A stretch of 64,000 nt of DNA from Pseudomonas sp. RIT623 (GCF_004519305.1 NZ_SOZA01000009.1:1-64000), one strand, 5' to 3'. Counted from the first letter of the stretch, positions 38,980 to 51,231 are shown. Notes: generated by a model from the letters alone, not told the origin. Numbers and translations: made by a program.

Positions 38980-39909
38980 TCAATGTGCCGCCTTGATCCG
39001 GTCGACCACGCGCTGGGCGAGGTCGTCCGGCTTGAACTTGGCCAGGAAGTCGTCGGCGCCGACCTTCTTGACCATTGCCTGGTTGAATACCCCAGATAGC
39101 GAAGTATGCAGGCAGATGTGTAGTTTTTGCATGCGCGGATCGCTGCGGATCTCCGCCGTGAGGGTATAGCCGTCCATTTCCGGCATTTCAATATCGGAAA
39201 TCATCATGAGGAACTCCTCCTCCGGACGCTTGCCCTCGTCCACCAGCTTGCGCAGGTAATCCAGGGCCTGACGACCGTCATTGAGCGCCACGACCTCGAC
39301 CCCCACCGTCTGCAGGCAGCGGCTGACCTGCTTGCGCGCCACCGACGAGTCATCGACCGTCAGCACCCGCAACAACACCGCCTTGTCCTGCACCTCGGCA
39401 TCGATCACCCCTTCGGACACCGACTCGGACGACGGCGCCACTTCGGCCAGCACCTTCTCCACATCGATGATCTCGACCATGCGGTTGTCGACCCGGGTGA
39501 CCGCGGTCAGGTAGTGATCGCGCCCGGTACCCTTGGGTGGCGGATGGATCTCTTCCCAGTTCATGTTGACGATGCGCTCCACCGAGTGCACCAGGAACCC
39601 TTGGGTCTTGGTGTTGTACTCGGTGATGATGACGAAGCTCTTGCGCGTCTCTTCCTGAAGGCCCGGCAAGCCGGTGGCCATCGACAGGTCGAGGATCGGG
39701 ATGGTCGCCCCGCGAATGTTGGCCACGCCGCGCACCACCGGATGGGACTTGGGCAGCAGGGTCAGATCCGGGCACTGCAGCACCTCGCGGACCTTGAACA
39801 CATTGATGCCATAGAGCTGGTCGCCATTGAGGCGAAACAGCAGCAGCTCCAGGCGATTCTGCCCCACCAGCTGCGTGCGCTGGTTGACCGAATCCATCAC
39901 TCCAGCCAT
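38980..39909 (-). CDS. cheV: chemotaxis coupling protein CheV
   Basis: CheV (309 residues) fuses a CheW-like coupling domain (about 15-155, GVANIRGATIPILDL) with a C-terminal receiver whose phospho-Asp239 lies in MISDIEMPEMDG. It links receptors to CheA and acts as a phosphate sink. The ATG at 39909 has AAGGAG at 6 bases; the long open frame further upstream runs antisense through flgA and is rejected. A sigma-28 promoter lies at 39941-39967. Confidence 0.96.
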   Translation of the reverse strand: MAGVMDSVNQRTQLVGQNRLELLLFRLNGDQLYGINVFKVREVLQCPDLTLLPKSHPVVRGVANIRGATIPILDLSMATGLPGLQEETRKSFVIITEYNTKTQGFLVHSVERIVNMNWEEIHPPPKGTGRDHYLTAVTRVDNRMVEIIDVEKVLAEVAPSSESVSEGVIDAEVQDKAVLLRVLTVDDSSVARKQVSRCLQTVGVEVVALNDGRQALDYLRKLVDEGKRPEEEFLMMISDIEMPEMDGYTLTAEIRSDPRMQKLHICLHTSLSGVFNQAMVKKVGADDFLAKFKPDDLAQRVVDRIKAAH

Positions 39910-39940
39910 GCCGGACTCCTTCAATGATTGCCTAAGTACC

Positions 39941-39967
39941 AAGTCGGCACGGGCTTTGCTTTTTTGA
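39941..39967 (-). promoter_or_regulatory. sigma-28 (FliA) promoter of cheVR
   Basis: Minus strand TCAAAAAA, 11 bases, GCCGACTT; the first five bases of the -10 match GCCGATAA and the -35 resembles that of fliC. cheV is FliA-dependent in P. aeruginosa. The element covers the divergent flgA promoter entirely. Confidence 0.6.
39945..39960 (+). promoter_or_regulatory. sigma-54 promoter of flgA
   Basis: Plus strand CGGCACGGGCTTTGCT, GG-N10-GC. The expected transcription start is near 39971, only about two bases before the flgA ATG. flgA is FleQ-dependent in P. aeruginosa. Confidence 0.82.
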
Positions 39968-39972
39968 GCGCC

Positions 39973-40722
39973 ATGTACACGAAAACGACATTTTTCCGAC
40001 GACTGACGCGCCTGCTGACCGGTTCCCTGGCCGCATTGTGCCTGTTGGTACCCGGCACCCAGGCGCTGGCGGACGCTTTTACCTTGCCTGAACAGCTTAT
40101 CGGTGTCACTCAAGGGTTTCTTGAATTCACCGTGGAGGATTATCTGGCGACCACCCAGACCCAGGGTCGCTACGAGATCCAGGTGAACAAACTCGATCCG
40201 CGCCTGCGCATGCCGCAGTGCAGCCAGCAACTGGACGCCTCGCTGGAGGGTTCCACGCCGCTGGGGCGGGTGACGGTGAGGGTGCGCTGCGACGGCGCGG
40301 CGCCCTGGACAGTGTTCGTGCCGGCCCAGGTGCGCCTGCTGCGCGACGTGGTGGTCATGACCCGCCCGCTCAAGCGCGACAGCGTCATCGGCGAAGGCGA
40401 CGTGGCCCTGCGCGAGCGCGATGTCGGCAGCCTCGGCCAAGGCTACCTGACCCAACTGGACCAGGCCGTGGGCCTGAAATTGCTGCGCCCGACGGTGGTC
40501 GACCAGTTGCTCACCCAGCAACATCTGGAGCAGGCCGAGGTGGTGCGCAAGGGCGATCACGTGGTGATCGTCGCCCGCAGCGGCAGCCTCAGCGTACGCA
40601 TGCCCGGCGAAGCACTGGACAAAGGCGGGCTGCAAACCCAGATCCGGGTGCGCAACCTCAATTCCAAACGAGTGGTCAAGGCCAGGGTGACCGGGCCAGG
40701 ACAGGTCGAGGTGGCCATGTAG
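39973..40722 (+). CDS. flgA: P-ring assembly chaperone FlgA
   Basis: FlgA is a periplasmic chaperone for P-ring (FlgI) formation. The 249-residue precursor has a signal peptide (cleavage near TQALA-DAFT, about residue 34) followed by an SAF-like domain (PLKRDSVIGEGDVALRERDV) and the conserved C-terminus (GLQTQIRVRNLNSKRVVKARVTG). The ATG at 39973 has only GAGC upstream and almost no leader behind the sigma-54 start. First gene of flgA-flgM-flgN, though flgM has its own promoter. Confidence 0.94.
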   Translation: MYTKTTFFRRLTRLLTGSLAALCLLVPGTQALADAFTLPEQLIGVTQGFLEFTVEDYLATTQTQGRYEIQVNKLDPRLRMPQCSQQLDASLEGSTPLGRVTVRVRCDGAAPWTVFVPAQVRLLRDVVVMTRPLKRDSVIGEGDVALRERDVGSLGQGYLTQLDQAVGLKLLRPTVVDQLLTQQHLEQAEVVRKGDHVVIVARSGSLSVRMPGEALDKGGLQTQIRVRNLNSKRVVKARVTGPGQVEVAM

Positions 40723-40833
40723 CCCAGGCTGCAGGACGATGACGGAAAGCTGGCGGTAAGGAACCGCGGGCCCTAAACTGTGTCTGAAATCGGGTTGCGC
40801 GGGCCGGCTTTGAGGCAGTGATGCATTCCTGTC

Positions 40834-40860
40834 TAAAGTTTCTTTCGGGTTGGCCGAAAA
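40834..40860 (+). promoter_or_regulatory. sigma-28 (FliA) promoter of flgMN
   Basis: TAAAGTTT, 11 bases, GCCGAAAA; -35 identical to consensus, -10 fits 7 of 8. FliA thus drives its own inhibitor, the usual negative loop. Confidence 0.9.
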
Positions 40861-40895
40861 CAAGGCATGCGTCCTAATACCCAGGGGTTCTGATC

Positions 40896-41210
40896 ATGGT
40901 CATCGACTTCAGTCGTTTGAATAATTCTCCGTCCATCACGGGCGGCGTTCGCGGCAATGCCGCGCCAGGCACCGCCGAAAAAGCCGGCGAGGCCAGCGAG
41001 GCGCCCAAGCACGCCAGCGCCAGCGGAGAAGCGGTACATCTGAGCCCTGAGGCCCAGCAATTGCAGAAGATCAGCGACAAGCTGCGCGATCAGCCAAGCG
41101 TCAACAGCGCCCGTGTGGCCGAGTTGAAACAGGCTATCGCCGACGGCAGCTACAAGGTCGATGCCGACCGGGTCGCCAGCAAACTGCTTGATTTCGAAGC
41201 CCAGCGCTAA
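40896..41210 (+). CDS. flgM: anti-sigma-28 factor FlgM
   Basis: FlgM binds FliA until the hook is complete and is then secreted. The 104-residue protein has the disordered N-terminal half and the C-terminal FliA-binding helices ([16 protein letters not shown] ... [29 protein letters not shown]). It is also the expected partner of the HsbA-like protein at 9182-9487. 173 bases after flgA, with its own promoter. Confidence 0.96.
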   Translation: MVIDFSRLNNSPSITGGVRGNAAPGTAEKAGEASEAPKHASASGEAVHLSPEAQQLQKISDKLRDQPSVNSARVAELKQAIADGSYKVDADRVASKLLDFEAQR

Positions 41211-41257
41211 CCTTCAGGCGCGCTGACTTCAAGGACGCAACACGCCAAGAGTTAGCC

Positions 41258-41725
41258 ATGCACGACATCACTCTGCTGCAACTGATCGAAAACGACATCG
41301 CGCCCACGCAGGAACTGCTCGAGCTTCTGCAAAACGAAGCGATAGCCCTGCACGGCCGCGACATGGGGGTGCTGGAACAGATCCTGGCCCGCAAGCAGTC
41401 GTTGATCATCTTGCTCGAGCAGCAGGGTCGGCGCCGCAGCCAACTGCTCGCCAGCCTCGGCCTCAGTGCCGATCGTGCTGGCGCAGAAACCCTGGCGGCC
41501 CAGTCGAGCAATGGCCCGGCGATCCTCGCCCGGCTCGACGAACTGAGCCAACTGATGGATGCCTGCCAGCAGGTCAACGCCACCAACGGCCAGATCATCC
41601 AGGTGCAGCAGCACGTCACGGCCAACCAGGTCAGAATCCTTCAGGGTGGCGATTCTCCGTCGCTCTACGACAGCCGTGGCGGCACCTCGCCGATGGCCAA
41701 GCCCCGGGCGATCAGCCAAGTGTGA
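41258..41725 (+). CDS. flgN: flagellar export chaperone FlgN
   Basis: FlgN (155 residues) is the chaperone of the junction proteins FlgK and FlgL. It is mostly alpha-helical (LLQLIENDIAPTQELLELLQNE ... ILARKQSLIILLEQQ) with a disordered C-terminal tail. AAGAG precedes the ATG at 6 bases. Follows flgM by 47 bases, the usual flgMN pair. Confidence 0.93.
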   Translation: MHDITLLQLIENDIAPTQELLELLQNEAIALHGRDMGVLEQILARKQSLIILLEQQGRRRSQLLASLGLSADRAGAETLAAQSSNGPAILARLDELSQLMDACQQVNATNGQIIQVQQHVTANQVRILQGGDSPSLYDSRGGTSPMAKPRAISQV

Positions 41726-41805
41726 TTAGTGGTATCAAGGCACGGAACATACTGGCAAAATGCCGTTAATTGCGTGTGTCGTTTTTGCCTGGAGATTGAA
41801 AACCC

Positions 41806-42549
41806 GTGTTCAATGAATCCGATGCTCCCCAGCCACCAAAGGTGCTGAGCACTCCTTTGGAGATTGCGGCCAACCTGCGCCAGCTGCTGGAGAGCCACGA
41901 CCCGCTGATCATCAGCTTCCACGAACGCAGCCAGCGCTTCCAAAGCTACGTGGTGCATGTCGACCGCGAGGCCGGGGTACTGGCGCTGGACGAGATGATC
42001 CCGCGCGACGGCGAAAAATATATCGAGAACGGCGAGCCGTTTCGCATCGAAGGTTTCCATGACGGCGTGCGCATCGCCTGGGAAAGCGACATCCCACTGA
42101 CCATCAGCGAGATCGACGGCCACCGCTGCTACCGCGGCCCACTGCCCACGGAAGTCACCTACCATCAGCGGCGCAATGCCTTCCGCGCCGCGCTGAAGCT
42201 GTCGCAACTGGTCGACGTGACCCTCGACGGCACCCACCTCAAGGGCAACGGCGCCCTGCGCGGTAAGCTGCTGGACATCTCCGCCACCGGCTGCAAGCTG
42301 CGCTTCGAAGGCAATGTCGAAGAGCGCCTGCAACTGGGCCAGGTCTATGAGCGCTTCAAGGCTGGCAACCCGCTGGGGCTAGCCGACACCATGGTCGAGC
42401 TGCGCCATCTGCATTTCGAGGAGCGCATCAATACCACCTTCGCCGGCGTGCGCTTCCATAATCTCAACGGCCAGGCGCAGCGCAAGATCGAAAGCTTCGT
42501 CTACCAGCTACAGCGCGAAGCGCGCCGGTTCGACAAGGACGACTACTAA
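41806..42549 (+). CDS. ycgR: c-di-GMP-binding flagellar brake YcgR/FlgZ
   Basis: A 247-residue YcgR-type protein with an N-terminal YcgR domain (about 15-110) and a C-terminal PilZ domain. Both c-di-GMP motifs are present: QRRNAFR (121-127) and DISATG (157-162). In P. putida and P. fluorescens the homologue FlgZ slows swimming when c-di-GMP is high by acting on stators. The start is GTG at 41806, after TGGAGATTG; no ATG in frame is nearby. A terminator follows directly. Confidence 0.93.
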   Translation: MFNESDAPQPPKVLSTPLEIAANLRQLLESHDPLIISFHERSQRFQSYVVHVDREAGVLALDEMIPRDGEKYIENGEPFRIEGFHDGVRIAWESDIPLTISEIDGHRCYRGPLPTEVTYHQRRNAFRAALKLSQLVDVTLDGTHLKGNGALRGKLLDISATGCKLRFEGNVEERLQLGQVYERFKAGNPLGLADTMVELRHLHFEERINTTFAGVRFHNLNGQAQRKIESFVYQLQREARRFDKDDY

Positions 42550-42551
42550 GC

Positions 42552-42577
42552 AAAACGCCACCCTCGGGTGGCGTTTT
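42552..42577 (+). terminator. terminator of ycgR
   Basis: AAAACGCCACC pairs with GGTGGCGTTTT over a 4-base loop, two bases after the stop codon. Confidence 0.9.
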
Positions 42578-42596
42578 CGCTCATGGGGCAATAGCA

Positions 42597-42639
42597 GGTG
42601 CCGGCCTTGCCGGCGAACCAGCAAGGCTCGCTCCTACAG
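42597..42639. repeat. REP element containing the MFS gene stop codon
   Basis: GTGCCGGCCTTGCCGGCGAA followed by CCAGCAAGGCTCGCTCCTACAG. The minus-strand TGTAGGAGC box contains the TAG stop of the transporter gene (42636-42634). Confidence 0.75.
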
Positions 42640-43977
42640 TTTCGGGAACGCGCCCTGCTCGGCCTCAGCCGCCGTTGCGCAAGCGCCCTTGTCCTCATCC
42701 TCGGTATCTTCCGCCGCCACCGGCGCCTGCATCACCTCCTGCACCGTTTGCTCATCGACCCGCGGGTCGAGCGCCGCCGACAGCGGCGAACCCGCCGCCG
42801 GCATCGCCACGTGGCCGAGCGGAGCATCCTGGACCTGGTGCAAGCCGGTCACCGCTTTCGGCCGGATTCGCCAGACCAGTACCAACGCGAAGAACAGGAA
42901 GAAGGCATACAACATTTGTGCGCCGAACAGCTTCATCAACACACCGGCAGCCAATGGCCCGATGCAGGCGCCAACGCCGTAGGTCACCAACAGCATGGCC
43001 GTCAGCGACACCCGCCGTTCGCTCTCCACATGGTCATTGGAGAACGCCACCGCCAACGGATACAGGCAAAACTGCAACAACGAAATGACAAAGCCGATGC
43101 CGAACAGCAGCGCCAGCGGCACGCTCGGCAGGATGGCCAAGGGCGCCGACGCCAGCGCCAGGCCACTTGCCACGCTGCGGATCAGCACCGCGCGATCGTA
43201 GCGGTCGGAGAGCCAACCCAACGGCCATTGCACCACCAAGCCGGCGAAAATACAGCTGCCCATGAACAAGCCGACCTGCTCGGTGGACAGCCCCTGGTTG
43301 GCCGCGTACAGCGGCGCCAGGCCATAGAAGGAGCCGACGATCAAACCCGAACCCAACACCGTGGACAATGACTGCGGCACCCGCTTGATGAAGAACTTCG
43401 GCTCCATCGGCGCCGGCCGCAAGGGCGCAGGGTGAATACGCCGGGTCATGGCCACTGGCACCAGGCACAAGGCGAAGCACATGGCCACCAGCATCAGCAG
43501 CTCCGGCCCCAACTGCGGGTGCACCACCAGGATCAATTGGCCGAGCACCAGGCCCAGGTAGGACGCGATCATGTAGCCGCTGAACACCGCCCCGCGGTGC
43601 TTGGCATCGGCCTGTTCGTTGAGCCAGCTCTCGATGACCATGTATTGGCACATCATGCCCAGGCCAACGATCATCCGCAGCCCGACCCAGGCCGGTAGCC
43701 AACTGGTCAAGCCATGGCCGAGCACCGCCGCGCCGACGATGCCGGCACAGGTCGCGTAAGCCCTGATGTGCCCCACCCTGCCAATCAACCGGTGGCCAAT
43801 CTTGCCGCCCAGGGCCAGGCCGAAATAGTTGGCGGCCATAAGCGCACCGACCCACAAGCTGTCGACATGCTCGGCGGCCAGGCGCAATGCCAGGTAGGTA
43901 CTGAGCAAGCCTGAACCGATCAACATCATCAAGGCAGCGAAATACAGCGACTGAAACGGCTTCCAGATATTGCGCAT
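42634..43977 (-). CDS. MFS transporter, YcaD-like
   Basis: A 447-residue major facilitator protein with about twelve hydrophobic segments, GLALGGKIGHRLIGRVG between helices 2 and 3, and the ESWLNEQADAKHRG motif typical of the YcaD-like group of sugar/drug-type permeases. The last 75 residues are a soluble Ala/Glu tail (VAAEDTEDEDKGACATAAEAEQ). The substrate cannot be read from sequence. It is a single-gene unit convergent with ycgR; its stop codon lies in a REP element. Confidence 0.88.
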   Translation of the reverse strand: MRNIWKPFQSLYFAALMMLIGSGLLSTYLALRLAAEHVDSLWVGALMAANYFGLALGGKIGHRLIGRVGHIRAYATCAGIVGAAVLGHGLTSWLPAWVGLRMIVGLGMMCQYMVIESWLNEQADAKHRGAVFSGYMIASYLGLVLGQLILVVHPQLGPELLMLVAMCFALCLVPVAMTRRIHPAPLRPAPMEPKFFIKRVPQSLSTVLGSGLIVGSFYGLAPLYAANQGLSTEQVGLFMGSCIFAGLVVQWPLGWLSDRYDRAVLIRSVASGLALASAPLAILPSVPLALLFGIGFVISLLQFCLYPLAVAFSNDHVESERRVSLTAMLLVTYGVGACIGPLAAGVLMKLFGAQMLYAFFLFFALVLVWRIRPKAVTGLHQVQDAPLGHVAMPAAGSPLSAALDPRVDEQTVQEVMQAPVAAEDTEDEDKGACATAAEAEQGAFPKL

Positions 43978-44107
43978 ACGTCCCGTCGGGCTCCTTCGTC
44001 AGGTGGCGTGGGGTGCAGAGCTAGCATAAGAGCAAATCATCCAACGCGCAGGCCCCAAACCGCGAAATGCGCCGCCGACGGCGCGCCCGCTACAGGTAGT
44101 GTCGCGC

Positions 44108-45451
44108 TCAGGCCTGCGCCGCCAGTACGCGCCGCTCCCACGGCGTGATCTCGTCGAGGAAGTCGCTCAGCTCGAGGGTCTTGGTGGCGATGTAGCCTTC
44201 GATGAACTCATGGCCGAACAGTTCCCGCGCCAGGGCACTGTGCTTGAGGCGCTGCAGGGCCGCATGCAGGGTGCAGGGCAGGCTCAGGTGCTCAGGCACC
44301 TCGAACTCGCCCTGGATGGCCGCGGCCGGCACGATCTGCCGCTCGATGCCATGCAGGCCGGCAGCCAGGCTCGCGGCGATCGCCAGGTAGGGGTTGGCAT
44401 CGGCGCCCGGCAAGCGGTTCTCCACCCGCCGCGCCACTGGCGCGCTGGCGGGGATACGCAAGCCGGCGGCGCGGTTGTCCTCTGACCAGCAGGCGTTGTT
44501 CGGCGAAGCGTATGGATGGCACAAACGCTGGTAGGAATTGACGTTGGGCGCGAACAGCGCGGTGAAGTCGGCCAGGCAAGCCTGCAAGCCACCGATGAAA
44601 TGGTGGAAGGTATCGGTCGGGGCGCCGTGTTCGTCGCTGAACAGGTTACGCCCGCTGGCGTTGTCGACCAGGCTCTGGTGAATATGCATCGAGCTGCCGG
44701 GGGTGCGCGCCAGCGGCTTGGCCATGCACACCACGGTCAGGCCGTGCTTGAGCGCGACCTCCTTGAGCAAGTGCTTGAACAGGAAGGTCTGGTCGGCCAA
44801 CAGTAGCGGGTCGCCGTGCAGCAGGTTGATCTCGAACTGGCTGACGCCCATCTCGTGCATGAAAGTGTCGCGCGGCAGGCCCAGCGCCGCCATGCAGCGG
44901 TACACCTCATGGAAGAACGGGCGCAGGCCGTTGTTGGAGCTGACGCTGAACGCCGAATGGCCCATTTCCCGACGCCCATCCTTGCCCTGCGGAGGCAAGA
45001 ACGGCTGGGTCGGGTCGGCGTTGGCCGCAAAGACGAAGAACTCCAGTTCGGTGGCCACCACCGGCGCCAGGCCGCGTTCGGCATAGCGGGCGATTACCGC
45101 CTTCAACTGGCCGCGACTGGACAACCCCGACGGCCTGCCATCGAGCTCGACCGCGTCGCAAATGGCCAGGGCACGGGGCTCGTCGCTCCAGGGCAGGCGG
45201 TGAATCTGCGCCGGGTCAGCCACCAGCGCCAGGTCGCCATCGTCGCTGCCGTAGAACTTCGCCGGCGGATACCCCCCCATGATGCATTGCAGCAATACCC
45301 CGCGCGCCATCTGCAAGCGCCGGCCTTCGAGGAAGCCCTCGGCAGTCATCACCTTGCCGCGGGCGACGCCGTTGAGGTCGGGGGTGACGCATTCGATTTC
45401 ATCGATGCCCTGCAGCTGTTGTGCCTGGTGATGCGGGCCTGCGGTCGTCAT
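44108..45451 (-). CDS. glutamine synthetase-family enzyme, gamma-glutamylpolyamine synthetase type
   Basis: A 447-residue enzyme of the PuuA/SpuI branch of glutamine synthetases: short beta-grasp N-domain (CVTPDLNGVARGKVM) and catalytic domain with the metal-site ELEFFVF, ATP-site PGSSMHIHQSL and NRLPGADANPYLAIAASLAAG. Such enzymes couple glutamate to a polyamine or ethanolamine amine group. No puu-type catabolic genes lie beside it, so the substrate is open. The ATG at 45451 has AAGGA 7 bases upstream. Confidence 0.85.
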   Translation of the reverse strand: MTTAGPHHQAQQLQGIDEIECVTPDLNGVARGKVMTAEGFLEGRRLQMARGVLLQCIMGGYPPAKFYGSDDGDLALVADPAQIHRLPWSDEPRALAICDAVELDGRPSGLSSRGQLKAVIARYAERGLAPVVATELEFFVFAANADPTQPFLPPQGKDGRREMGHSAFSVSSNNGLRPFFHEVYRCMAALGLPRDTFMHEMGVSQFEINLLHGDPLLLADQTFLFKHLLKEVALKHGLTVVCMAKPLARTPGSSMHIHQSLVDNASGRNLFSDEHGAPTDTFHHFIGGLQACLADFTALFAPNVNSYQRLCHPYASPNNACWSEDNRAAGLRIPASAPVARRVENRLPGADANPYLAIAASLAAGLHGIERQIVPAAAIQGEFEVPEHLSLPCTLHAALQRLKHSALARELFGHEFIEGYIATKTLELSDFLDEITPWERRVLAAQA

Positions 45452-45544
45452 GACGCTGTCCTTATTGTTGTGCTGGCATGCCGGAGTGGCGATGAACACA
45501 ACATAGGCCTGGGGTGTTTAAAATATCAAGCACCTGCCCTTTAC

Positions 45545-45572
45545 CTGTAGGAGCCGGCTTGCCGGCGAACCT
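45545..45572. repeat. single REP unit
   Basis: CTGTAGGAGCCGGCTTGCCG followed by GCGAACC, one REP half between the glutamine synthetase-like gene and bkdR, immediately past the bkdR stop. Confidence 0.75.
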
Positions 45573-45575
45573 CCT

Positions 45576-46064
45576 TCACTGCTCGCGCAAGGTCATACCA
45601 TTGGCCGGCAGCGGCAACGCGGTCTTGTAACGCACCTGTTTCAAGGCAAAGCTGGAGCGAATGTTCGCCACCCCCGGCAACCGCGTCAGGTAATCGAGAA
45701 ACCGCTCCAGCGCCTGGATGCTCGGCAGCAGCACCCGCAGCAGGTAATCCGGGTCGCCCGTCATCAGGTAGCACTCCATCACTTCCGGGCGCTCGGCGAT
45801 CTCCTCCTCGAAGCGATGCAGCGACTGCTCCACCTGCTTCTCCAGGCTGACATGGATGAACACATTGACGTCCAGCCCCAATGCCTCGGGCGACAACAAG
45901 GTGACCTGCTGACGAATCACCCCCAGCTCCTCCATGGCCTTGACCCGGTTGAAGCACGGCGTGGGCGACAGGTTGACCGAGCGTGCCAGCTCCGCGTTGG
46001 TGATGCGGGCGTTTTCCTGCAGGCTGTTGAGAATGCCGATATCCGTACGATCCAACTTACGCAT
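45576..46064 (-). CDS. bkdR: Lrp-family regulator BkdR
   Basis: BkdR is the Lrp-type activator of the branched-chain keto acid dehydrogenase operon. The 162-residue protein has an N-terminal winged helix-turn-helix ([30 protein letters not shown]) and a RAM effector domain ([20 protein letters not shown]). It is divergent from bkdA1 with a 198-base shared control region, exactly as in P. putida. Branched-chain amino acids are the known effectors. Confidence 0.94.
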   Translation of the reverse strand: MRKLDRTDIGILNSLQENARITNAELARSVNLSPTPCFNRVKAMEELGVIRQQVTLLSPEALGLDVNVFIHVSLEKQVEQSLHRFEEEIAERPEVMECYLMTGDPDYLLRVLLPSIQALERFLDYLTRLPGVANIRSSFALKQVRYKTALPLPANGMTLREQ

Positions 46065-47495
<1,431 letters not shown>

Positions 47496-47496
47496 G

Positions 47497-48555
<1,059 letters not shown>

Positions 48556-49830
48556 ATGGGCACGCACGTCATCAAGATGCCGGACATTGGCGAAGGCATC
48601 GCGCAGGTCGAGTTGGTGGAATGGTTCGTCAAGGTCGGCGACCTGATCGCCGAGGACCAGGTGGTGGCCGATGTCATGACCGACAAGGCCACCGTGGAAA
48701 TACCTTCGCCGGTCAGCGGCAAGGTGCTGGCCCTGGGCGGCCAGCCAGGTGAAGTGATGGCGGTCGGCAGCGAGCTGATCCGCATCGAGGTCGAAGGCAG
48801 CGGCAACCATGTCGACACGCCTCAGGCCAAGCCGGCCGAGCCTGCACCCGCACCTGCAGCGGTGCAGGCCGCGGCCCGCCCCGAGCCACGCGTCGAGCCC
48901 CAGCCGCAGGTTGCCGCAACCCACGCGACCGCGCCCATCGTGCCGCGCGAGGCCCATGACAAGCCACTGGCCTCCCCGGCGGTACGCAAGCGTGCCCTGG
49001 ATGCCGGTATCGAGCTGCGCTACGTGCACGGTAGCGGCCCGGCTGGGCGCATCCTGCACGAAGACCTCGACGCCTTCATCAGCAAGCCGCAGAGCAGTGC
49101 CGGGCAGGCACCCGGAGGCTACGGCAAACGCACCGACAGCGAGCAGGTACCGGTGATCGGCCTGCGTCGCAAGATCGCCCAGCGCATGCAGGACGCCAAA
49201 CGCCGCGTCGCCCACTTCAGCTACGTCGAGGAAATCGACGTCACCAACCTGGAAGCCCTGCGCCAGCAGCTCAACGCCAAGCATGGTGACAGCCGCGGCA
49301 AGCTGACCTTGCTGCCGTTCCTGGTGCGCGCCATGGTCGTCGCCCTGCGCGACTTCCCGCAGATCAACGCCACCTACGACGACGAAGCCCAGGTCATCAC
49401 CCGCCACGGCGCGGTGCACGTCGGCATCGCCACCCAGGGTGACAACGGCCTGATGGTGCCCGTGCTGCGCCACGCCGAAGCCGGCAGCCTGTGGAGCAAC
49501 GCCAGTGAGATCGCCCGTGTCGCTCACGCGGCGCGCAACAACAAGGCCAGCCGTGAAGAACTGTCCGGCTCGACCATCACCCTCACCAGCCTCGGCGCCC
49601 TTGGCGGCATCGTCAGCACACCGGTGGTCAACACCCCGGAAGTGGCGATCGTCGGCGTCAATCGCATGGTCGAGCGGCCAATGGTGATCGACGGCCAGAT
49701 CGTCGTGCGCAAGATGATGAACCTGTCCAGCTCTTTCGACCACCGCGTGGTCGATGGCATGGATGCCGCACTGTTCATCCAGGCCGTGCGCGGCCTGCTG
49801 GAACAGCCCGCCTGCTTGTTCGTGGAGTGA
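48556..49830 (+). CDS. bkdB: dihydrolipoyl transacylase E2 (BkdB)
   Basis: E2 core of the complex (424 residues). One N-terminal lipoyl domain with Lys44 in [14 protein letters not shown], an Ala/Pro linker (about 85-135), an E1/E3-binding domain ([20 protein letters not shown]), and the catalytic acyltransferase domain with FDHRVVDG near residue 395. It starts directly at the bkdA2 stop (TGAATG). Confidence 0.96.
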   Translation: MGTHVIKMPDIGEGIAQVELVEWFVKVGDLIAEDQVVADVMTDKATVEIPSPVSGKVLALGGQPGEVMAVGSELIRIEVEGSGNHVDTPQAKPAEPAPAPAAVQAAARPEPRVEPQPQVAATHATAPIVPREAHDKPLASPAVRKRALDAGIELRYVHGSGPAGRILHEDLDAFISKPQSSAGQAPGGYGKRTDSEQVPVIGLRRKIAQRMQDAKRRVAHFSYVEEIDVTNLEALRQQLNAKHGDSRGKLTLLPFLVRAMVVALRDFPQINATYDDEAQVITRHGAVHVGIATQGDNGLMVPVLRHAEAGSLWSNASEIARVAHAARNNKASREELSGSTITLTSLGALGGIVSTPVVNTPEVAIVGVNRMVERPMVIDGQIVVRKMMNLSSSFDHRVVDGMDAALFIQAVRGLLEQPACLFVE

Positions 49831-49832
49831 TC

Positions 49833-51212
49833 ATGCAAGAGCTCATCAACACCACCCTGCTGATCATCGGTGGCGGCCCCGGCGGCTATGTGGCCGCCAT
49901 CCGCGCCGGGCAACTGGGCATCCCCACCGTGCTGGTCGAAGGCCAGGCCCTGGGCGGCACCTGCCTGAACATCGGCTGCATTCCGTCCAAGGCGCTGATC
50001 CATGTGGCCGAGCAATTCCACCAGGCCAGCCGCTACACCGAACCTTCGCCGCTGGGCATCAGCGTGTCCTCGCCGCGCCTGGACATCAGCCGCAGCGTCG
50101 AGTGGAAGGATGGCATCGTCGACCGCCTGACCAGCGGCGTCGCCGCACTGCTGAAGAAACATGGCGTGAAGGTGATCCACGGTTGGGCGAAGATCCTCGA
50201 CGGCAAGAGCGTCGAAGTCGATGGCCAACGCATCCAGTGCGAACACCTGCTACTGGCCACTGGTTCCAACAGCGTCGAACTGCCGATGCTGCCGATCGGT
50301 GGGCCGATCATCTCATCCACCGAGGCCTTGGCACCCAAGGCACTGCCCCAGCACCTGGTGGTGGTCGGCGGCGGCTACATCGGCCTGGAACTGGGCATCG
50401 CCTACCGCAAGCTCGGTGCCAAGGTCAGCGTGGTCGAAGCACGCGAGCGCATCCTGCCGACCTATGATGCCGAGTTGACCGCGCCGGTGGCTGAGTCGAT
50501 CAAGAAACTGGGCATCGCCTTGTACCTGGGCCATGGCGTCGAAGGCTATGCCGACGGCTGCCTGCTGGCCAGCGATGGCCAGGGCGGTCAACTGCGCCTG
50601 GAAGCCGACCAGGTATTGGTTGCCGTGGGCCGCCGTCCACGCACCAAAGGTTTCGGCCTGGAAAGCCTGGACCTGCAGATGAACGGCGCGGCCATTGCCA
50701 TCGATGAGCGCTGCCAGACCAGCATGCGCAATGTCTGGGCCATAGGCGACGTGGCCGGCGAGCCGATGCTGGCGCACCGGGCCATGGCCCAGGGCGAGAT
50801 GGTCGCCGAAATCATCGCCGGCAAATCCCGGCGCTTCGAACCCAGCGCCATCGCTGCGGTGTGCTTCACCGACCCGGAGGTCGTGGTCGTCGGCAAGACC
50901 CCGGAGCAGGCCAACCAGCAGGGCCTGGACTGCATCGTCGCGCAGTTCCCCTTCGCCGCCAACGGCCGGGCCATGAGCCTGGAATCCAAAACCGGCTTCG
51001 TGCGGGTGGTGGCGCGTCGCGACAACCACCTGATCCTTGGCTGGCAGGCCGTGGGGGTGGCGGTGTCCGAGCTGTCCAGCGCCTTCGCCCAATCACTGGA
51101 GATGGGCGCGCGCCTGGAAGACATCGCCGGCACCATCCATGCTCACCCGACCCTCGGCGAGGCGGTACAGGAAGCAGCACTACGGGCCCTGGGGCACGCA
51201 CTGCATATCTGA
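49833..51212 (+). CDS. lpdV: dihydrolipoyl dehydrogenase E3 (LpdV)
   Basis: FAD flavoprotein (459 residues) that reoxidises the lipoyl group of BkdB with NAD+. FAD site [14 protein letters not shown] (13-26), redox disulfide Cys44/Cys49 in [15 protein letters not shown] site [10 protein letters not shown], and the C-terminal [13 protein letters not shown]. The ATG at 49833 has GGAG at 5 bases; a GTG two codons earlier overlaps the bkdB stop. Pseudomonads keep a separate E3 for 2-oxoglutarate dehydrogenase. Confidence 0.96.
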   Translation: MQELINTTLLIIGGGPGGYVAAIRAGQLGIPTVLVEGQALGGTCLNIGCIPSKALIHVAEQFHQASRYTEPSPLGISVSSPRLDISRSVEWKDGIVDRLTSGVAALLKKHGVKVIHGWAKILDGKSVEVDGQRIQCEHLLLATGSNSVELPMLPIGGPIISSTEALAPKALPQHLVVVGGGYIGLELGIAYRKLGAKVSVVEARERILPTYDAELTAPVAESIKKLGIALYLGHGVEGYADGCLLASDGQGGQLRLEADQVLVAVGRRPRTKGFGLESLDLQMNGAAIAIDERCQTSMRNVWAIGDVAGEPMLAHRAMAQGEMVAEIIAGKSRRFEPSAIAAVCFTDPEVVVVGKTPEQANQQGLDCIVAQFPFAANGRAMSLESKTGFVRVVARRDNHLILGWQAVGVAVSELSSAFAQSLEMGARLEDIAGTIHAHPTLGEAVQEAALRALGHALHI

Positions 51213-51231
51213 GTCACTGAAGCGGTAATTT

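Noticed and set aside
39910..40863. N-terminal extension of CheV reaching back through flgA
   Set aside because: The extension is antisense to flgA, and a good ribosome site stands before the ATG at 39909.
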